Shown one piece after another: positions 37,632 through 45,645 of a DNA stretch of 64,000 bases. Position numbers and translations under genes: made by a program. The DNA comes from Pseudodesulfovibrio hydrargyri (GTDB lineage: Bacteria > Desulfobacterota > Desulfovibrionia > Desulfovibrionales > Desulfovibrionaceae): assembly GCF_001874525.1 (NCBI RefSeq), contig NZ_LKAQ01000001.1, positions 558,001-622,000 of the forward strand, written 5' to 3'. Each line of letters starts with the position of its first letter. Positions within the stretch are counted from its first letter, which is position 1. Under the pieces are notes generated by a model, which was not told where the DNA came from, did no database searches, and was given only the letters and a program-made list of their open reading frames with translations.

Positions 37632-37827
37632 GTAAATGTTGCCTCTTGAGGTTGCCGAGTTACGGGCCTCTACCAAAGGACGTTGTTGTTAGCGAGGTTG
37701 CCTTGAAACGCTGTCTAGCTTCACTAAATCATGCGGTTTGTCTGGCGTTGCCTGGAAACACTTCCTTTGACTTGATTCAACCATACACGGTTTGTACGGC
37801 CGATGGCAATGGGCTGTTACGCTTTTT
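37607..37827 (-). ncRNA. Candidate small RNA or long 3' untranslated region of rubredoxin
   Basis: This 196-base gene-free stretch ends in a strong minus-strand terminator. It is lower in GC than its surroundings and lacks a convincing reading frame. On the plus strand it carries GTTGCC four times (37638, 37651, 37697, 37747); the last two extend to GTTGCCTKGAAACRCT. Repeated short motifs before a terminator suggest a regulatory RNA with several identical loops, or a binding platform. It could equally be just the 3' end of the rubredoxin message. No promoter inside it was identified. Confidence 0.3.
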
Positions 37828-37983
37828 TTAGAGTTTTTCGAAATATTCCTTTTCCGCGCCGCACTGGGGGCAGACCCAGTCGTCGGGCAGGTCCTCGAAC
37901 TTGGTCCCGATGGGGATGTTGTTCTCCGGGTCGCCTTCCGCAGGGTCGTACACATAGCCGCACGGGCATTCCCATTTATCCAT
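37828..37983 (-). CDS. rub: Rubredoxin with a CxC first metal motif
   Basis: A 51-residue electron carrier that binds one iron through four cysteines. The C-terminal knuckle is the classical [17 protein letters not shown] and the middle reads [20 protein letters not shown]. The N-terminal knuckle reads [10 protein letters not shown], so the first cysteine pair is C-x-C instead of the usual C-x-x-C. ATG 37983 follows GGAGGTG, and a plausible promoter lies at 38018-38045. It is a single gene; in sulfate reducers rubredoxins serve oxygen-defence enzymes such as rubredoxin:oxygen oxidoreductase, but no partner is adjacent here. Confidence 0.92.
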   Translation of the reverse strand: MDKWECPCGYVYDPAEGDPENNIPIGTKFEDLPDDWVCPQCGAEKEYFEKL

Positions 37984-38017
37984 GCCGGCACCTCCATAGG
38001 GGTTGTCGTTTGGCCCA

Positions 38018-38045
38018 ATACTAATGAACCGGGCCGGGAAGACAA
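38018..38045 (-). promoter_or_regulatory. Possible sigma-70-type promoter of rubredoxin
   Basis: Read on the minus strand, TTGTCT (38040-38045) and TAGTAT (38018-38023) are 16 bases apart; each matches four of six consensus positions. It sits about 35-60 bases upstream of the rubredoxin ATG. Confidence 0.4.
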
Positions 38046-38064
38046 TGATTTTCCGCGACGCGGC

Positions 38065-39051
38065 TCAGAGCAGGGAGGTCTGGCCGTCGTTCATGCGCAT
38101 CTTGAGATGCTGGTATGCCTTGGCCGTGGCCACGCGGCCGCGCGGGGTGCGTTTCAGGAAGCCGCACTGGATGAGGTACGGCTCGTAGATGTCCTCGATG
38201 GTCCGGACCTCCTCGGCGCAGGCCGCGGCAATGGTCTTGAGGCCCACCGGGCCGCCGTTGAAGTGCTCGACCATGAGGGTCAAAATCTTGCGGTCCATGT
38301 TGTCCAGGCCGTACTGGTCCACGTCGAGGCGCTCCAGCGAGGACTCGGCCAGTTCGCGGGTGACCACGCCCGAGCCGTGGACCAGGGCGTAGTCGCGCAC
38401 GCGCCTGAGCAGCCGGTTGGCGATGCGCGGGGTGCCGCGCGCCCTCCGGCCGATGGCCAGCGCGCCCTCGGGTTCCACCTCCACGCCGAGGATGGCGGCG
38501 CTGCGCTCGACGATGCGCCCGAGCTCCTCGGGAGAGTAGAATTCGATGCGGAAGATACAGCCGAAGCGGTCGCGCAAAGGCGAGGTCAGCAGCCCGAGGC
38601 GGGTGGTCGCCCCGACCAGGGTGAACGGCTCGAGGTCCAACTTGACCGTGCGCGCCCCCGGGCCGGAGCCGATGACCAGGTCGATCTGGAAATCCTCCAT
38701 GGCCGGATAGAGCACTTCCTCCACTGTGGGCGGCATGCGGTGGATCTCGTCGATGAACAGGATGTCGCCGCGCTCAAGGTTGGTCAGGATGGCCGCCAGG
38801 TCGCCGGACCGTTCGATGACCGGGCCGGACGTGGAGACCATGTTCACGCCCAGTTCCGAGGCCATGATCCGGGCCAGGGTGGTCTTGCCCAGGCCGGGGT
38901 TGCCGTAGAACAGGGTGTGGTCCAGGGAGCGCTCGCGCTCGCGCGCGGCCCGGATGAAGACGTCGAGGTTGGTGCGCAGGTCCACCTGGCCGATGAACTC
39001 GGACAGTTTCCGGGGCCGGACGTTTTCCTCGGGAAGGGTGCATTTGCTCAT
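38065..39051 (-). CDS. ruvB: Holliday junction branch-migration helicase RuvB
   Basis: Hexameric AAA+ motor that drives branch migration with RuvA. The 328 residues show [11 protein letters not shown] at the start, Walker [13 protein letters not shown] near residue 60, Walker [10 protein letters not shown] near 112, sensor 1 in [11 protein letters not shown] and the arginine-finger region SPLRDRFG. The C-terminal winged-helix domain includes [26 protein letters not shown]. Its ATG overlaps the ruvA stop (ATGA), so the two are translationally coupled. Confidence 0.97.
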   Translation of the reverse strand: MSKCTLPEENVRPRKLSEFIGQVDLRTNLDVFIRAARERERSLDHTLFYGNPGLGKTTLARIMASELGVNMVSTSGPVIERSGDLAAILTNLERGDILFIDEIHRMPPTVEEVLYPAMEDFQIDLVIGSGPGARTVKLDLEPFTLVGATTRLGLLTSPLRDRFGCIFRIEFYSPEELGRIVERSAAILGVEVEPEGALAIGRRARGTPRIANRLLRRVRDYALVHGSGVVTRELAESSLERLDVDQYGLDNMDRKILTLMVEHFNGGPVGLKTIAAACAEEVRTIEDIYEPYLIQCGFLKRTPRGRVATAKAYQHLKMRMNDGQTSLL

Positions 39052-39659
39052 GAGCGTGCCGCGTTGATCTTCTTGAGCACCGCGCGGATGGCCCCGGCGG
39101 CGTCGAGATCGGGTTCGTCGTCGAAGGTTTCGAGAAGCATGGGCCGGATTTCGTCCTCACCGTAGCCCAACCCCTTGAGCCCCGCAAGGGCGTCCAGGTA
39201 CTCGCCCTGCGGGCCCTGGGGCGCGCTCGGGGCCTTGCCGGTCGTCGAGGCGAGCTTGTCCACCTTGTCCTTGAGATTCCAGAGAATCTGCTTGGCGGAC
39301 TTGGGCCCGATGCCGGGCACGGTGGACAGGGTGGTCACGTCCTCTCTGAAAGCGATCTCGCGCAGGTGGGCCGCGTCGAACATGGACAAAATGGCCATGG
39401 CCTTCTTGGGCCCGAGCTTGTCGATGGAGATGAGCGTGCGGAACAGGTCCAGGTCGTCGGCCTCCAGGAAGCCGAACAGGTCGATGGCCTTTTCGGCCAC
39501 CTGGGTGTGAACGTACAGCCGCACTTCCTTGCCCTTGCCCGGCAGCTTGGCCAGGACCGACGTGGGCGCGGCCACCTCGTACCCCACGCCGCCGGGAGTG
39601 AGCAGGACCAGGCCCTTCTCATCCGCCGAGAGCAGTTCGCCCCGCAAGTATCCGATCAT
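39048..39659 (-). CDS. ruvA: Holliday junction binding protein RuvA
   Basis: Tetrameric junction-binding protein that recruits RuvB. The 203 residues have the three usual domains: an OB fold ([20 protein letters not shown]), a tandem helix-hairpin-helix region ([20 protein letters not shown]) and the C-terminal RuvB-contact domain ([20 protein letters not shown]). ATG 39659 with GGAGGGATTTT upstream is chosen over longer in-frame starts. The gene is separated from ruvC by two unrelated genes, unlike the common contiguous ruvCAB order. Confidence 0.96.
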   Translation of the reverse strand: MIGYLRGELLSADEKGLVLLTPGGVGYEVAAPTSVLAKLPGKGKEVRLYVHTQVAEKAIDLFGFLEADDLDLFRTLISIDKLGPKKAMAILSMFDAAHLREIAFREDVTTLSTVPGIGPKSAKQILWNLKDKVDKLASTTGKAPSAPQGPQGEYLDALAGLKGLGYGEDEIRPMLLETFDDEPDLDAAGAIRAVLKKINAARS

Positions 39660-39719
39660 AAAATCCCTCCGTGCTGTGACTTTATCCGAAGAGTGAACGT
39701 AATTCAAAGGGTATCCGCC

Positions 39720-39748
39720 TTGACCAAATTGTCTGGCCATTTTATATC
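39720..39748 (+). promoter_or_regulatory. Sigma-70-type promoter of the Met/Lys-rich secreted protein gene
   Basis: TTGACC (39720-39725) and TATATC (39743-39748) are separated by 17 bases, with a predicted start near 39755 and a leader of about 60 bases to ATG 39818. Confidence 0.5.
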
Positions 39749-39817
39749 CAAGGCTGGATTTTCCGTCCTCCGTCCGCGAATCGTGGGTGGAACCAATCTG
39801 CAACGAGGGAGCTCCCC

Positions 39818-40372
39818 ATGAAAACAATCGCGTATTACCTGCTGGCGGCCGCCCTGCTCATCCTGGCCGCCTCGTCGGCCCTGGCCCAGGGCGAGGACCT
39901 GACCCAGGACGAACTCGTCTCCCTGGTGGGCGAGGCCGTGGTCGAGGAGGCCGCCAAATCCTCCGAAGAGGTGGCCAAGGCCAAGGAAATCCTGGACGCC
40001 ATCCGCAACAGGAAAAACGCCCCTGAAAAGGACGTTGCCGGGGCGCAGATGGAATATGAACAAGCCCAGGACCGGTACAACCGGGCTCAGTCCAACCTGG
40101 ACAACGCCAAGGTGGACCGGCTCGCCCTGCAATGCGGCAAGACCAGCGACCAGATTCGGGCCATGCGCGACTCGGGTATGGGCTGGGGCCGCATCGCCAA
40201 GGAATGCGGTGGGCACGGCGTGGGCAAGGCCAAGGGCAAAGGCAAGAACAAGGGAATGATGAGCGGGGAAATGAATGAGGAAATGAGCGAAGAGATGAAT
40301 CAGGAGATGGGTCAGAGCATGGACGACATGTCCAAGGGCAAGGGCAAAAGCAAGAAGCCCAAGAAGAAGTAG
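39818..40372 (+). CDS. Secreted low-complexity protein with Met/Glu- and Lys-rich tail
   Basis: A 184-residue protein with a signal peptide (about residues 1-23, cleaved near ALA-QG). The mature part begins with an acidic helical stretch and continues with a heptad-like region (AQMEYEQAQDRYNRAQSNLD). DSGMGWGRIAKECGGHGVGK follows, a motif I associate with small periplasmic proteins of unknown role. The last 45 residues are extreme in composition: repeated E-M-N/S-E-E-M units and then GKGKSKKPKKK. Methionine-rich tails can bind copper, but this is only a possibility. It is flanked by its own promoter and terminator and interrupts the ruv locus. Confidence 0.7.
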   Translation: MKTIAYYLLAAALLILAASSALAQGEDLTQDELVSLVGEAVVEEAAKSSEEVAKAKEILDAIRNRKNAPEKDVAGAQMEYEQAQDRYNRAQSNLDNAKVDRLALQCGKTSDQIRAMRDSGMGWGRIAKECGGHGVGKAKGKGKNKGMMSGEMNEEMSEEMNQEMGQSMDDMSKGKGKSKKPKKK

Positions 40373-40393
40373 CCCGAAGGCAGACGACGAAAC

Positions 40394-40425
40394 GGCCCGC
40401 CCGGTAAAACCGAGCGGGCCTTTTT
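40394..40425 (+). terminator. Intrinsic terminator after the 39818-40372 gene
   Basis: GGCCCGC and GCGGGCC, extended by CCGGT/ACCG, form an imperfect stem around an AAAA loop, followed by TTTTT (40421-40425). Confidence 0.88.
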
Positions 40426-40452
40426 CATGCGTGGACGGAAGGATGGATGACG

Positions 40453-41829
40453 CTACGCCGCGCCCAGCTGTCCGGCGAGCCACTCCGGAAGGGAGAAGGA
40501 ACCGATCCCCTCCCCGAATCTGTCCGCACGCGGCTTCATGTACTCCACCTGCCGCCGGATGTTCTCGCCCATGGGGTTGCCGCCCACAGGCAGCCCCAGG
40601 AAGCGCACGGGGTTCTCTTCCGAAATCCTTTTGAAGTTCTCCTTGCTGATCCGTTTCTCGAAGACCTTCCAGAAATTCTTCTCGCTGATCCGCGTCCGGA
40701 TCATGAACCAGTCCGAGCCCCAGAGGATGTACTTCCCGTGCGGCCCGGCGATCAGCGCGTTCAGGTTGTCGAAGTAGTTCTTCAACCTGTGTTCGGTCAT
40801 GCAGTCCGTGTGCGCCGCCAAATCTGCGTAGACCCGGCCCTCGAACCGGAGCATCAGGTCCAGGATGTCCGAGGTCCAGCTGTCCTTGTCCGGGCCCCCC
40901 GCGGCCAGCAGGTTCTCGTCCCCGCCGAAGTGCCCGAAGCATATCCTGAGTCCGGGATGGTCCTCCAGCAGCCGTTTCCAATGGACCGGCGCGCCGTGCC
41001 GGTAGGAGAACCGGTCGGCGTTGAAGCCGCGCCGCATGCAGTGCATGAGCAGCGGCGTCCCGGTCCCGTCGCATTCGGCGAGTACCCTGGCCATGGCCGA
41101 GGAGGTCACGCTGTAGTTCAGGGCGGGGTACAGCTTGACCCCGACGAAGCCCGTACCGAGGGAGTCCTTCATCAGGCTGAGGGTATTGCCGCGCTTGGGG
41201 TTGACCGCGAAAAAAGGAAAAACCCTGCCCGGATAGCGGAATATCTGCCGCCTGGTCCCTTCGGTCTGCGCCACGAACAGGGGGTAGTCGTCCTTGGGAA
41301 ACTTGGTGATGTCCATCATAAGCGGCACGATGGCCACGTCGGGGTCGAGCCCGGCCATGAGCTTGTCCGTGACCTGGTCCATGGACCGGGCGAAGCCGAT
41401 GGACACGTAGGCCAGCAGATCCTCGATATCCGTGCCGCTTCCGTCCAGGACGGCCGGGTCGAACAGGGCGTTCAATCCGGAGACGAATTTGTCGACCGCA
41501 ACGGATGCGCTCTTGTCCGTCCTGGACGTGAACGACTTGAGTAGGCGGGACACGTCGCCGATGGACAGCTTGGGATCGCGCTCGAAAAGTTTGGTCCGCT
41601 CGTCATACTCCTTGAGCTCGCGCAGGATGTCCGCGATCTCCAAATTGCGGTCGGCCCGCAGGTCCACCCCGCTTTTTTTCTCCAGGATCATGGTCAGCAT
41701 GGCCAGCAGCAGGTTGGAAAGCTGTTCCGGGACTCCGCGATCGTCCAGTTTGACCTTGAAGATGTCCCGGGTTTCCTTGGTGAAAACCGACTGCAGATTA
41801 AACACGTGGCAATGGCAGTTGATCCGCAT
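40453..41829 (-). CDS. Amidohydrolase-2-family metal-dependent hydrolase
   Basis: A 458-residue protein of the TIM-barrel amidohydrolase family (PF04909). The N-terminal metal site reads INCHCHVFN (HxH, residues 4-6). Later barrel landmarks are VGVKLYPALNYS, PLLMHCMRRGF with a metal-type histidine, LRICFGHFGGDE and ILWGSDWFMIRT with the terminal aspartate. A long helical insertion at about residues 40-150 sets it apart from short family members. ATG 41829 follows AGGAGG; an in-frame ATG 18 codons upstream is less likely. The substrate is unknown. It lies between ruvA and ruvC on the same strand, with terminators around it. Confidence 0.78.
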   Translation of the reverse strand: MRINCHCHVFNLQSVFTKETRDIFKVKLDDRGVPEQLSNLLLAMLTMILEKKSGVDLRADRNLEIADILRELKEYDERTKLFERDPKLSIGDVSRLLKSFTSRTDKSASVAVDKFVSGLNALFDPAVLDGSGTDIEDLLAYVSIGFARSMDQVTDKLMAGLDPDVAIVPLMMDITKFPKDDYPLFVAQTEGTRRQIFRYPGRVFPFFAVNPKRGNTLSLMKDSLGTGFVGVKLYPALNYSVTSSAMARVLAECDGTGTPLLMHCMRRGFNADRFSYRHGAPVHWKRLLEDHPGLRICFGHFGGDENLLAAGGPDKDSWTSDILDLMLRFEGRVYADLAAHTDCMTEHRLKNYFDNLNALIAGPHGKYILWGSDWFMIRTRISEKNFWKVFEKRISKENFKRISEENPVRFLGLPVGGNPMGENIRRQVEYMKPRADRFGEGIGSFSLPEWLAGQLGAA

Positions 41830-41898
41830 GACAGCCTCCTGTTTTTTGGGCGTCATATCCCGCATACAGGAAACGCAATACAAGTCAAATAGGGATGT

Positions 41899-41924
41899 AA
41901 AAAAACCGCCTCGGGAGGCGGTTT
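41899..41924 (-). terminator. Intrinsic terminator of ruvC transcript
   Basis: AAACCGCCT and AGGCGGTTT form a 9-bp stem with a CGGG loop. On the minus strand it runs into a T-tract (complement of 41899-41905), 25 bases after the ruvC stop. Confidence 0.88.
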
Positions 41925-41949
41925 CAAGAGCGTTGTTCGCTGGCGGCGG

Positions 41950-42453
41950 TCAGCCGCAAGTCAACCGGCGCATGCGCCGCTCGTTCAGGTGGCAGATGGC
42001 GATGGCCAGGGCGTCCGAGGCGTCCTCGGGCCAGTCCGGCTTCTTGATGCCCAGGCAGTGGGCGACCATGTAGGCCACCTGGGACTTGGGCGCGTTGCCC
42101 ACGCCGACCAGGTTCTTCTTGACCTTGGAGGGCTCGTACTCGCCCATGGGGATGTCGTTGACGGCGCAGGCGGCCATGCAGGCACCCCTCGCCTGCCCGA
42201 GTTTGAGGGCCGACGAGGGGTTCTTGGAAACGAACACGTTTTCGATGGCGGCTTCCGCCGGGCCGTGGAGCCGGATGAGCTCCTGGAGCTGGTTGAAGAT
42301 GACCCCCATGCGGGTGGCCATGTCCTTCTTGACCGGGGTGCGGATGGTGCCGGTGGCCACCAGCTCGGCCTTGCCCGAGAGTTCCCGGACCACGCCGTAG
42401 CCGGTGACCCTCGTTCCGGGGTCGAGCCCCAGGACGACCAGCCCTTCCGCCAT
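41950..42453 (-). CDS. ruvC: Holliday junction resolvase RuvC
   Basis: Endonuclease that cuts Holliday junctions after RuvAB migration. The 167 residues carry the acidic catalytic set: Asp in VLGLDPGTRVTGYGVV near residue 11, Glu in EAAIENVFVSKN near 70 and the C-terminal Asp pair in EDASDALAIAICHL. It starts five bases after the yebC stop on the minus strand, so yebC and ruvC form an operon; the terminator at 41899-41924 closes it. ruvAB lie about 2.3 kb away with two other genes between. Confidence 0.96.
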   Translation of the reverse strand: MAEGLVVLGLDPGTRVTGYGVVRELSGKAELVATGTIRTPVKKDMATRMGVIFNQLQELIRLHGPAEAAIENVFVSKNPSSALKLGQARGACMAACAVNDIPMGEYEPSKVKKNLVGVGNAPKSQVAYMVAHCLGIKKPDWPEDASDALAIAICHLNERRMRRLTCG

Positions 42454-42458
42454 GGAAG

Positions 42459-43205
42459 CTAGTCTTCCTCGTCGAACAGGTCGTCCGGCAGGTCGGCGTT
42501 CATGTAGACGTTCTGGGTGTCGTCGTTGTCTTCCAGGGCGTCGAACAGGTTCATGACCTTCTTGCCCACGGCGGCGTCCACCGGCACCAGGTTTTCGGGG
42601 ACCTGGTTGAACTCGGCGGACTCGTACTCCATGCCCGCGTCGGCAAAGGCCTGCTGCACGGCCATGAAGTCGGCGGGCTCGGTGTAAACGATGAAGGTCT
42701 CGCCGTCCTCGACGATGTCGTCGGCACCGGCCTCCAGCCCCGCTTCCATGAGTTCGTCCTCGGTGTACTTCTCACCGTTGAAGACGATCACGCCCTTGCG
42801 GTTGAACATGTAGGACACCGCGCCGTTCTCGGCCATGTTCCCGCCGTGCTTGGTGAAGGCGTGGCGGATTTCGGCCACGGTGCGGTTCTTGTTGTCGGTC
42901 GCCACCTCGACGAGCATGGCCACGCCGCCCGGGCCATAGCCCTCGTACATGACCTCGGCCAGATCGCCGCCGGCCAGTTCACCGGTGCCTTTCTTGATGG
43001 CGTTGTCGATCTTGTCCTTGGGCAGGTTCACCGCCTTGGCCTTCTGGATGGCCAGGCGCAGCGTCGAGTTGTCGTCGGGGTTGCCGCCGCCCGCCTTGGC
43101 GGCCAGGATGATGTCCTTGGCGGCCTTGGTGAAAAATTTCGCCTTTTTGGCGTCCTGACGCCCCTTGCGGTGCTGAATGTTCGCCCATTTACTATGTCCG
43201 GCCAT
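42459..43205 (-). CDS. yebC: YebC/PmpR-family regulatory protein
   Basis: A 248-residue member of the YebC/TACO1 family, members of which act as transcriptional regulators or relieve ribosome stalling on proline runs. The start MAGHSKWANIQHRKGRQDAK is the family hallmark. GNPDDNSTLRLAIQKAKAVN, YEGYGPGGVAMLVE and GNMAENGAVSYMF follow. The C-terminal tail is acidic (PDDLFDEED). It sits immediately upstream of ruvC, a common arrangement in bacteria. Confidence 0.96.
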   Translation of the reverse strand: MAGHSKWANIQHRKGRQDAKKAKFFTKAAKDIILAAKAGGGNPDDNSTLRLAIQKAKAVNLPKDKIDNAIKKGTGELAGGDLAEVMYEGYGPGGVAMLVEVATDNKNRTVAEIRHAFTKHGGNMAENGAVSYMFNRKGVIVFNGEKYTEDELMEAGLEAGADDIVEDGETFIVYTEPADFMAVQQAFADAGMEYESAEFNQVPENLVPVDAAVGKKVMNLFDALEDNDDTQNVYMNADLPDDLFDEED

Positions 43206-43258
43206 ATTTCCTCCTGAATATATCGATATCGGTCTTTATTGCTGGTCGGTCCAATGTT

Positions 43259-43858
43259 CTACCCGTCAACTCCCTTAAAGCCAAGCGCAACGATGAAGAT
43301 CTCCTTGCTCTCGGACCGGGAACTGTACGGTTTGAAATTCTTTATCTTCCCGAAATACGGACGGATCGTATCCCGGTAGTCGTTGATCTCGCCGCCCTCG
43401 AAGATCTTCACCGCGAAGTTGCCGCCCTTCTTGAGGTATTTGAGCGCCACCTCGAAGGCCCGCTCGCACAGCTCGAGCGAATTGGCCTGGTCCGCGAACT
43501 TGATTCCGGTTGTCTTGGGGGCCATGTCGCTGATAATGACGTCGAACGGCGCGAGCGGCTCCATGGCCTCGAGCAGTTCGGGCGAGTCCGAGAACACGTC
43601 CGCCTGCAGGAAGGTGATGTTGTCCGCAAAGGTGTGCTTGGTGGTCTGCAGGTCCACGCCGAGCACCCTCCCCTGCGGACCCACCCGCTCTCCGGCGAAC
43701 TGGGTCCAGGAGCCCGGGGCCGCGCCCAGGTCGAGCACGGTCTGGCCGCTCTTGAAGATGTGGAACCGTTTGTCCATCTCCTTGAGCTTGTAGACCGAGC
43801 GGGCGGCGTAATTTTCCTTTTTGGCCCTTTTGAAGTATTTGTCCTGGTACTGTTTCAT
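43259..43858 (-). CDS. rlmE: 23S rRNA 2'-O-methyltransferase RlmE (FtsJ/RrmJ)
   Basis: SAM-dependent enzyme that methylates the ribose of U2552 (E. coli numbering) in 23S rRNA. The 199 residues include [16 protein letters not shown] with a catalytic Lys, the SAM site [14 protein letters not shown], the catalytic Asp in [12 protein letters not shown] and the later Lys in [11 protein letters not shown] and Glu in [15 protein letters not shown]. It is the likely first gene of the minus-strand run rlmE-yebC-ruvC, 53 bases before yebC. It diverges from the glycosyltransferase-like gene at 43919. Confidence 0.94.
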   Translation of the reverse strand: MKQYQDKYFKRAKKENYAARSVYKLKEMDKRFHIFKSGQTVLDLGAAPGSWTQFAGERVGPQGRVLGVDLQTTKHTFADNITFLQADVFSDSPELLEAMEPLAPFDVIISDMAPKTTGIKFADQANSLELCERAFEVALKYLKKGGNFAVKIFEGGEINDYRDTIRPYFGKIKNFKPYSSRSESKEIFIVALGFKGVDG

Positions 43859-43918
43859 GGTATCGCTCCGTCAATGCGGCGTGGAGCGCTTAGTAGCCGA
43901 ATCCGCCGGAAAAGCCAA

Positions 43919-45469
43919 GTGAACAACGTGCCCAGACCCCGACATATATCCATCCGCGACGAACTCGGCCTGGCCAAGTCCATGCCCGCCGACAAAAGCC
44001 ACTTCGAATGGCGGGTCAATCCCGCTCTCGACGAGGCCCCGGTGATCTTTCTCGGCCTCGGCCCGGAGCCGGACAAGATCCCGGAATGGTTCGACCTCCC
44101 GGACAACGAGACATTCTTCTACTTGGACACCCCGGACTTCACCGGCCAGATAGACGGCTGGCTCGACCGCGTGCCCGCCAACTTCCGGCCCATGGCGCCC
44201 GAGAACTTCACCGTGGCCTCGTCCGCCCGCGCCCACGTGGTCCGCTACCTGCCCGCGCAGAAGGCGTTCCCGTCCTTCTACGGCCCGCTGACCGCCCGGC
44301 TGACCCTGGCCGACCGGCCCCGGCCGAGGCTGACGCGCACCGTATGGCTGCCCGTGGACAACGACGCCCTGCTCGTCGAGGAGCTGGCCCGCGCCTTTGC
44401 GGACGCGGGCTGGCGGGTGGTCCGCATCGACCACGAGTCCCTGGGCAAACATCCCGGCAGGGTCCTGCCCGACTACCTGCAGGAGGGCGTCCCGGACCTC
44501 TTCTTCTCGATCAATTTCCGGGGGCTCGACCACTTCGGCCTGGGCCAGGCCATCCTGCGCGAGGCCGGGGTCAAGGTGGCGGTCTGGATGGTGGACAACC
44601 CGTTCAATCTGCTCACCGCGGTCAAGACCGAGGCGTGGCGCGAACTCAGCCTGTTCGTCACGGACCACAGCTTCATCGGCCCGCTCATCGAAAACGGCGC
44701 CCGGCGGGTGACCCACCTGCCCCTGGCCGCCTCGCCGGCCTTGTTTCAAAGCGGCGGGACGCTTCCGGACCACGCCCGGGATATCGAGGGCAAACTCATT
44801 TTCGTGGGCCGCTCCCAATTCCCGGACCGGGAAAAATTCTTCGCGGGCGAGACCGTGCCCGAGGACGCCGCCGCATTGGTCACGGACGCCACCGGTCCCA
44901 CCCGATTCGACTACCACTGGTGGCGCGAGCGGCTGGGCATTGCGCCGCTCTGGCCGGGCAACCGGGTCCGGGCCGTGGGCGCGGGGGCGGAGTTCGCCTC
45001 CAACCTCTGGAAAAAGCGCTGCCTGAACGCGGCGGGCCGGATCACGATATTCGGCGACGACGGCTGGAAGGACTTGGACGCCCCGGACGCGGACGTCCGC
45101 CCGGTGGTGGACTACTACGCCCACCTGCCCGCCCTGTACCGGACGGCGGGCGTGGTCCTCAACGTCACCGGCATGCAGCTCCCGGCCGGGCTGAACCAGC
45201 GCAACTTCGACGTCTGGTGCGCGGGCGGATTCCTGCTGACGGACACCCACCCGGGCCTGCGGATTTTCCCGGACGAACTGGTCGAGCCCGTCGCCTATTC
45301 CCGGCCCGCCGACATCCACGACATGGTCATCCGCCGCCGCGAACGGAGCCCGGAAAACCGCGCCCTGCGCCGCGCCTGGCGGGAATGCATCCTCAGGGAC
45401 CACACCTACGCCAACCGGGTGGAAACCATTTTCAGGGCAATGAATCTTTTATCCGCTCAAAAGGCTTGA
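43919..45469 (+). CDS. CgeB-like glycosyltransferase-family protein
   Basis: A soluble protein of about 516 residues. The C-terminal 200 residues match the GT-B glycosyltransferase pattern seen in CgeB/DUF3880 proteins: GLNQRNFDVWCAGGFLLTDT is the typical donor-binding segment and PALYRTAGVVLNVTGMQLP precedes it. The N-terminal half contains RTVWLPVDNDALLVEELARA and DLFFSINFRGLDHFG. The GTG at 43919 is the likely start because it lies just past the divergent rlmE; ribosome-site support is weak (GGAAAA), and GTG 43928 is an alternative. The acceptor is unknown; surface polysaccharide or flagellin glycosylation are possible roles. Confidence 0.72.
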   Translation: MNNVPRPRHISIRDELGLAKSMPADKSHFEWRVNPALDEAPVIFLGLGPEPDKIPEWFDLPDNETFFYLDTPDFTGQIDGWLDRVPANFRPMAPENFTVASSARAHVVRYLPAQKAFPSFYGPLTARLTLADRPRPRLTRTVWLPVDNDALLVEELARAFADAGWRVVRIDHESLGKHPGRVLPDYLQEGVPDLFFSINFRGLDHFGLGQAILREAGVKVAVWMVDNPFNLLTAVKTEAWRELSLFVTDHSFIGPLIENGARRVTHLPLAASPALFQSGGTLPDHARDIEGKLIFVGRSQFPDREKFFAGETVPEDAAALVTDATGPTRFDYHWWRERLGIAPLWPGNRVRAVGAGAEFASNLWKKRCLNAAGRITIFGDDGWKDLDAPDADVRPVVDYYAHLPALYRTAGVVLNVTGMQLPAGLNQRNFDVWCAGGFLLTDTHPGLRIFPDELVEPVAYSRPADIHDMVIRRRERSPENRALRRAWRECILRDHTYANRVETIFRAMNLLSAQKA

Positions 45470-45506
45470 GCTTCACTCCGAAAAGCGTTAACTACCCTCC
45501 ACCAAC

Positions 45507-45582
45507 GGGGACGTAGCTCAGCTGGGAGAGCACTGCCTTCGCAAGGCAGGGGTCGAGAGTTCAAATCTCTTCGTCTCCACCA
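45507..45582 (+). tRNA. alaT: tRNA-Ala (anticodon CGC)
   Basis: The 76-base sequence folds into the full cloverleaf: acceptor GGGGACG/CGTCTCC, anticodon arm CTGCC-TTCGCAA-GGCAG with anticodon CGC, and T-arm GAGAG-TTCAAAT-CTCTT-type pairing. The third acceptor pair is G-U, the alanine identity element, and CCA is encoded. It lies between the glycosyltransferase-like gene and a strong terminator. Confidence 0.95.
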
Positions 45583-45591
45583 AGAATACTG

Positions 45592-45627
45592 AAAGCCCCG
45601 CCGTGATCAGCACGGCGGGGCTTTTTT
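45592..45627 (+). terminator. Terminator after tRNA-Ala
   Basis: AAAGCCCCGCCGTG and CACGGCGGGGCTTT form a 14-bp perfect stem with an ATCAG loop, followed by more T. It can also end the minus-strand binding-protein gene that stops at 45646. Confidence 0.9.
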
Positions 45628-45645
45628 CCATTCCAGCTTCGGCTT

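Noticed and set aside
37646..37831. A 61-codon plus-strand frame opposite the rubredoxin 3' region
   Set aside because: No ribosome site, unlikely composition, and it runs into the rubredoxin gene on the other strand.
45507..45582. tRNA-Ala as an attachment site for an integrated element
   Set aside because: No integrase, no repeated tRNA 3' end downstream and no change in gene content beside it.
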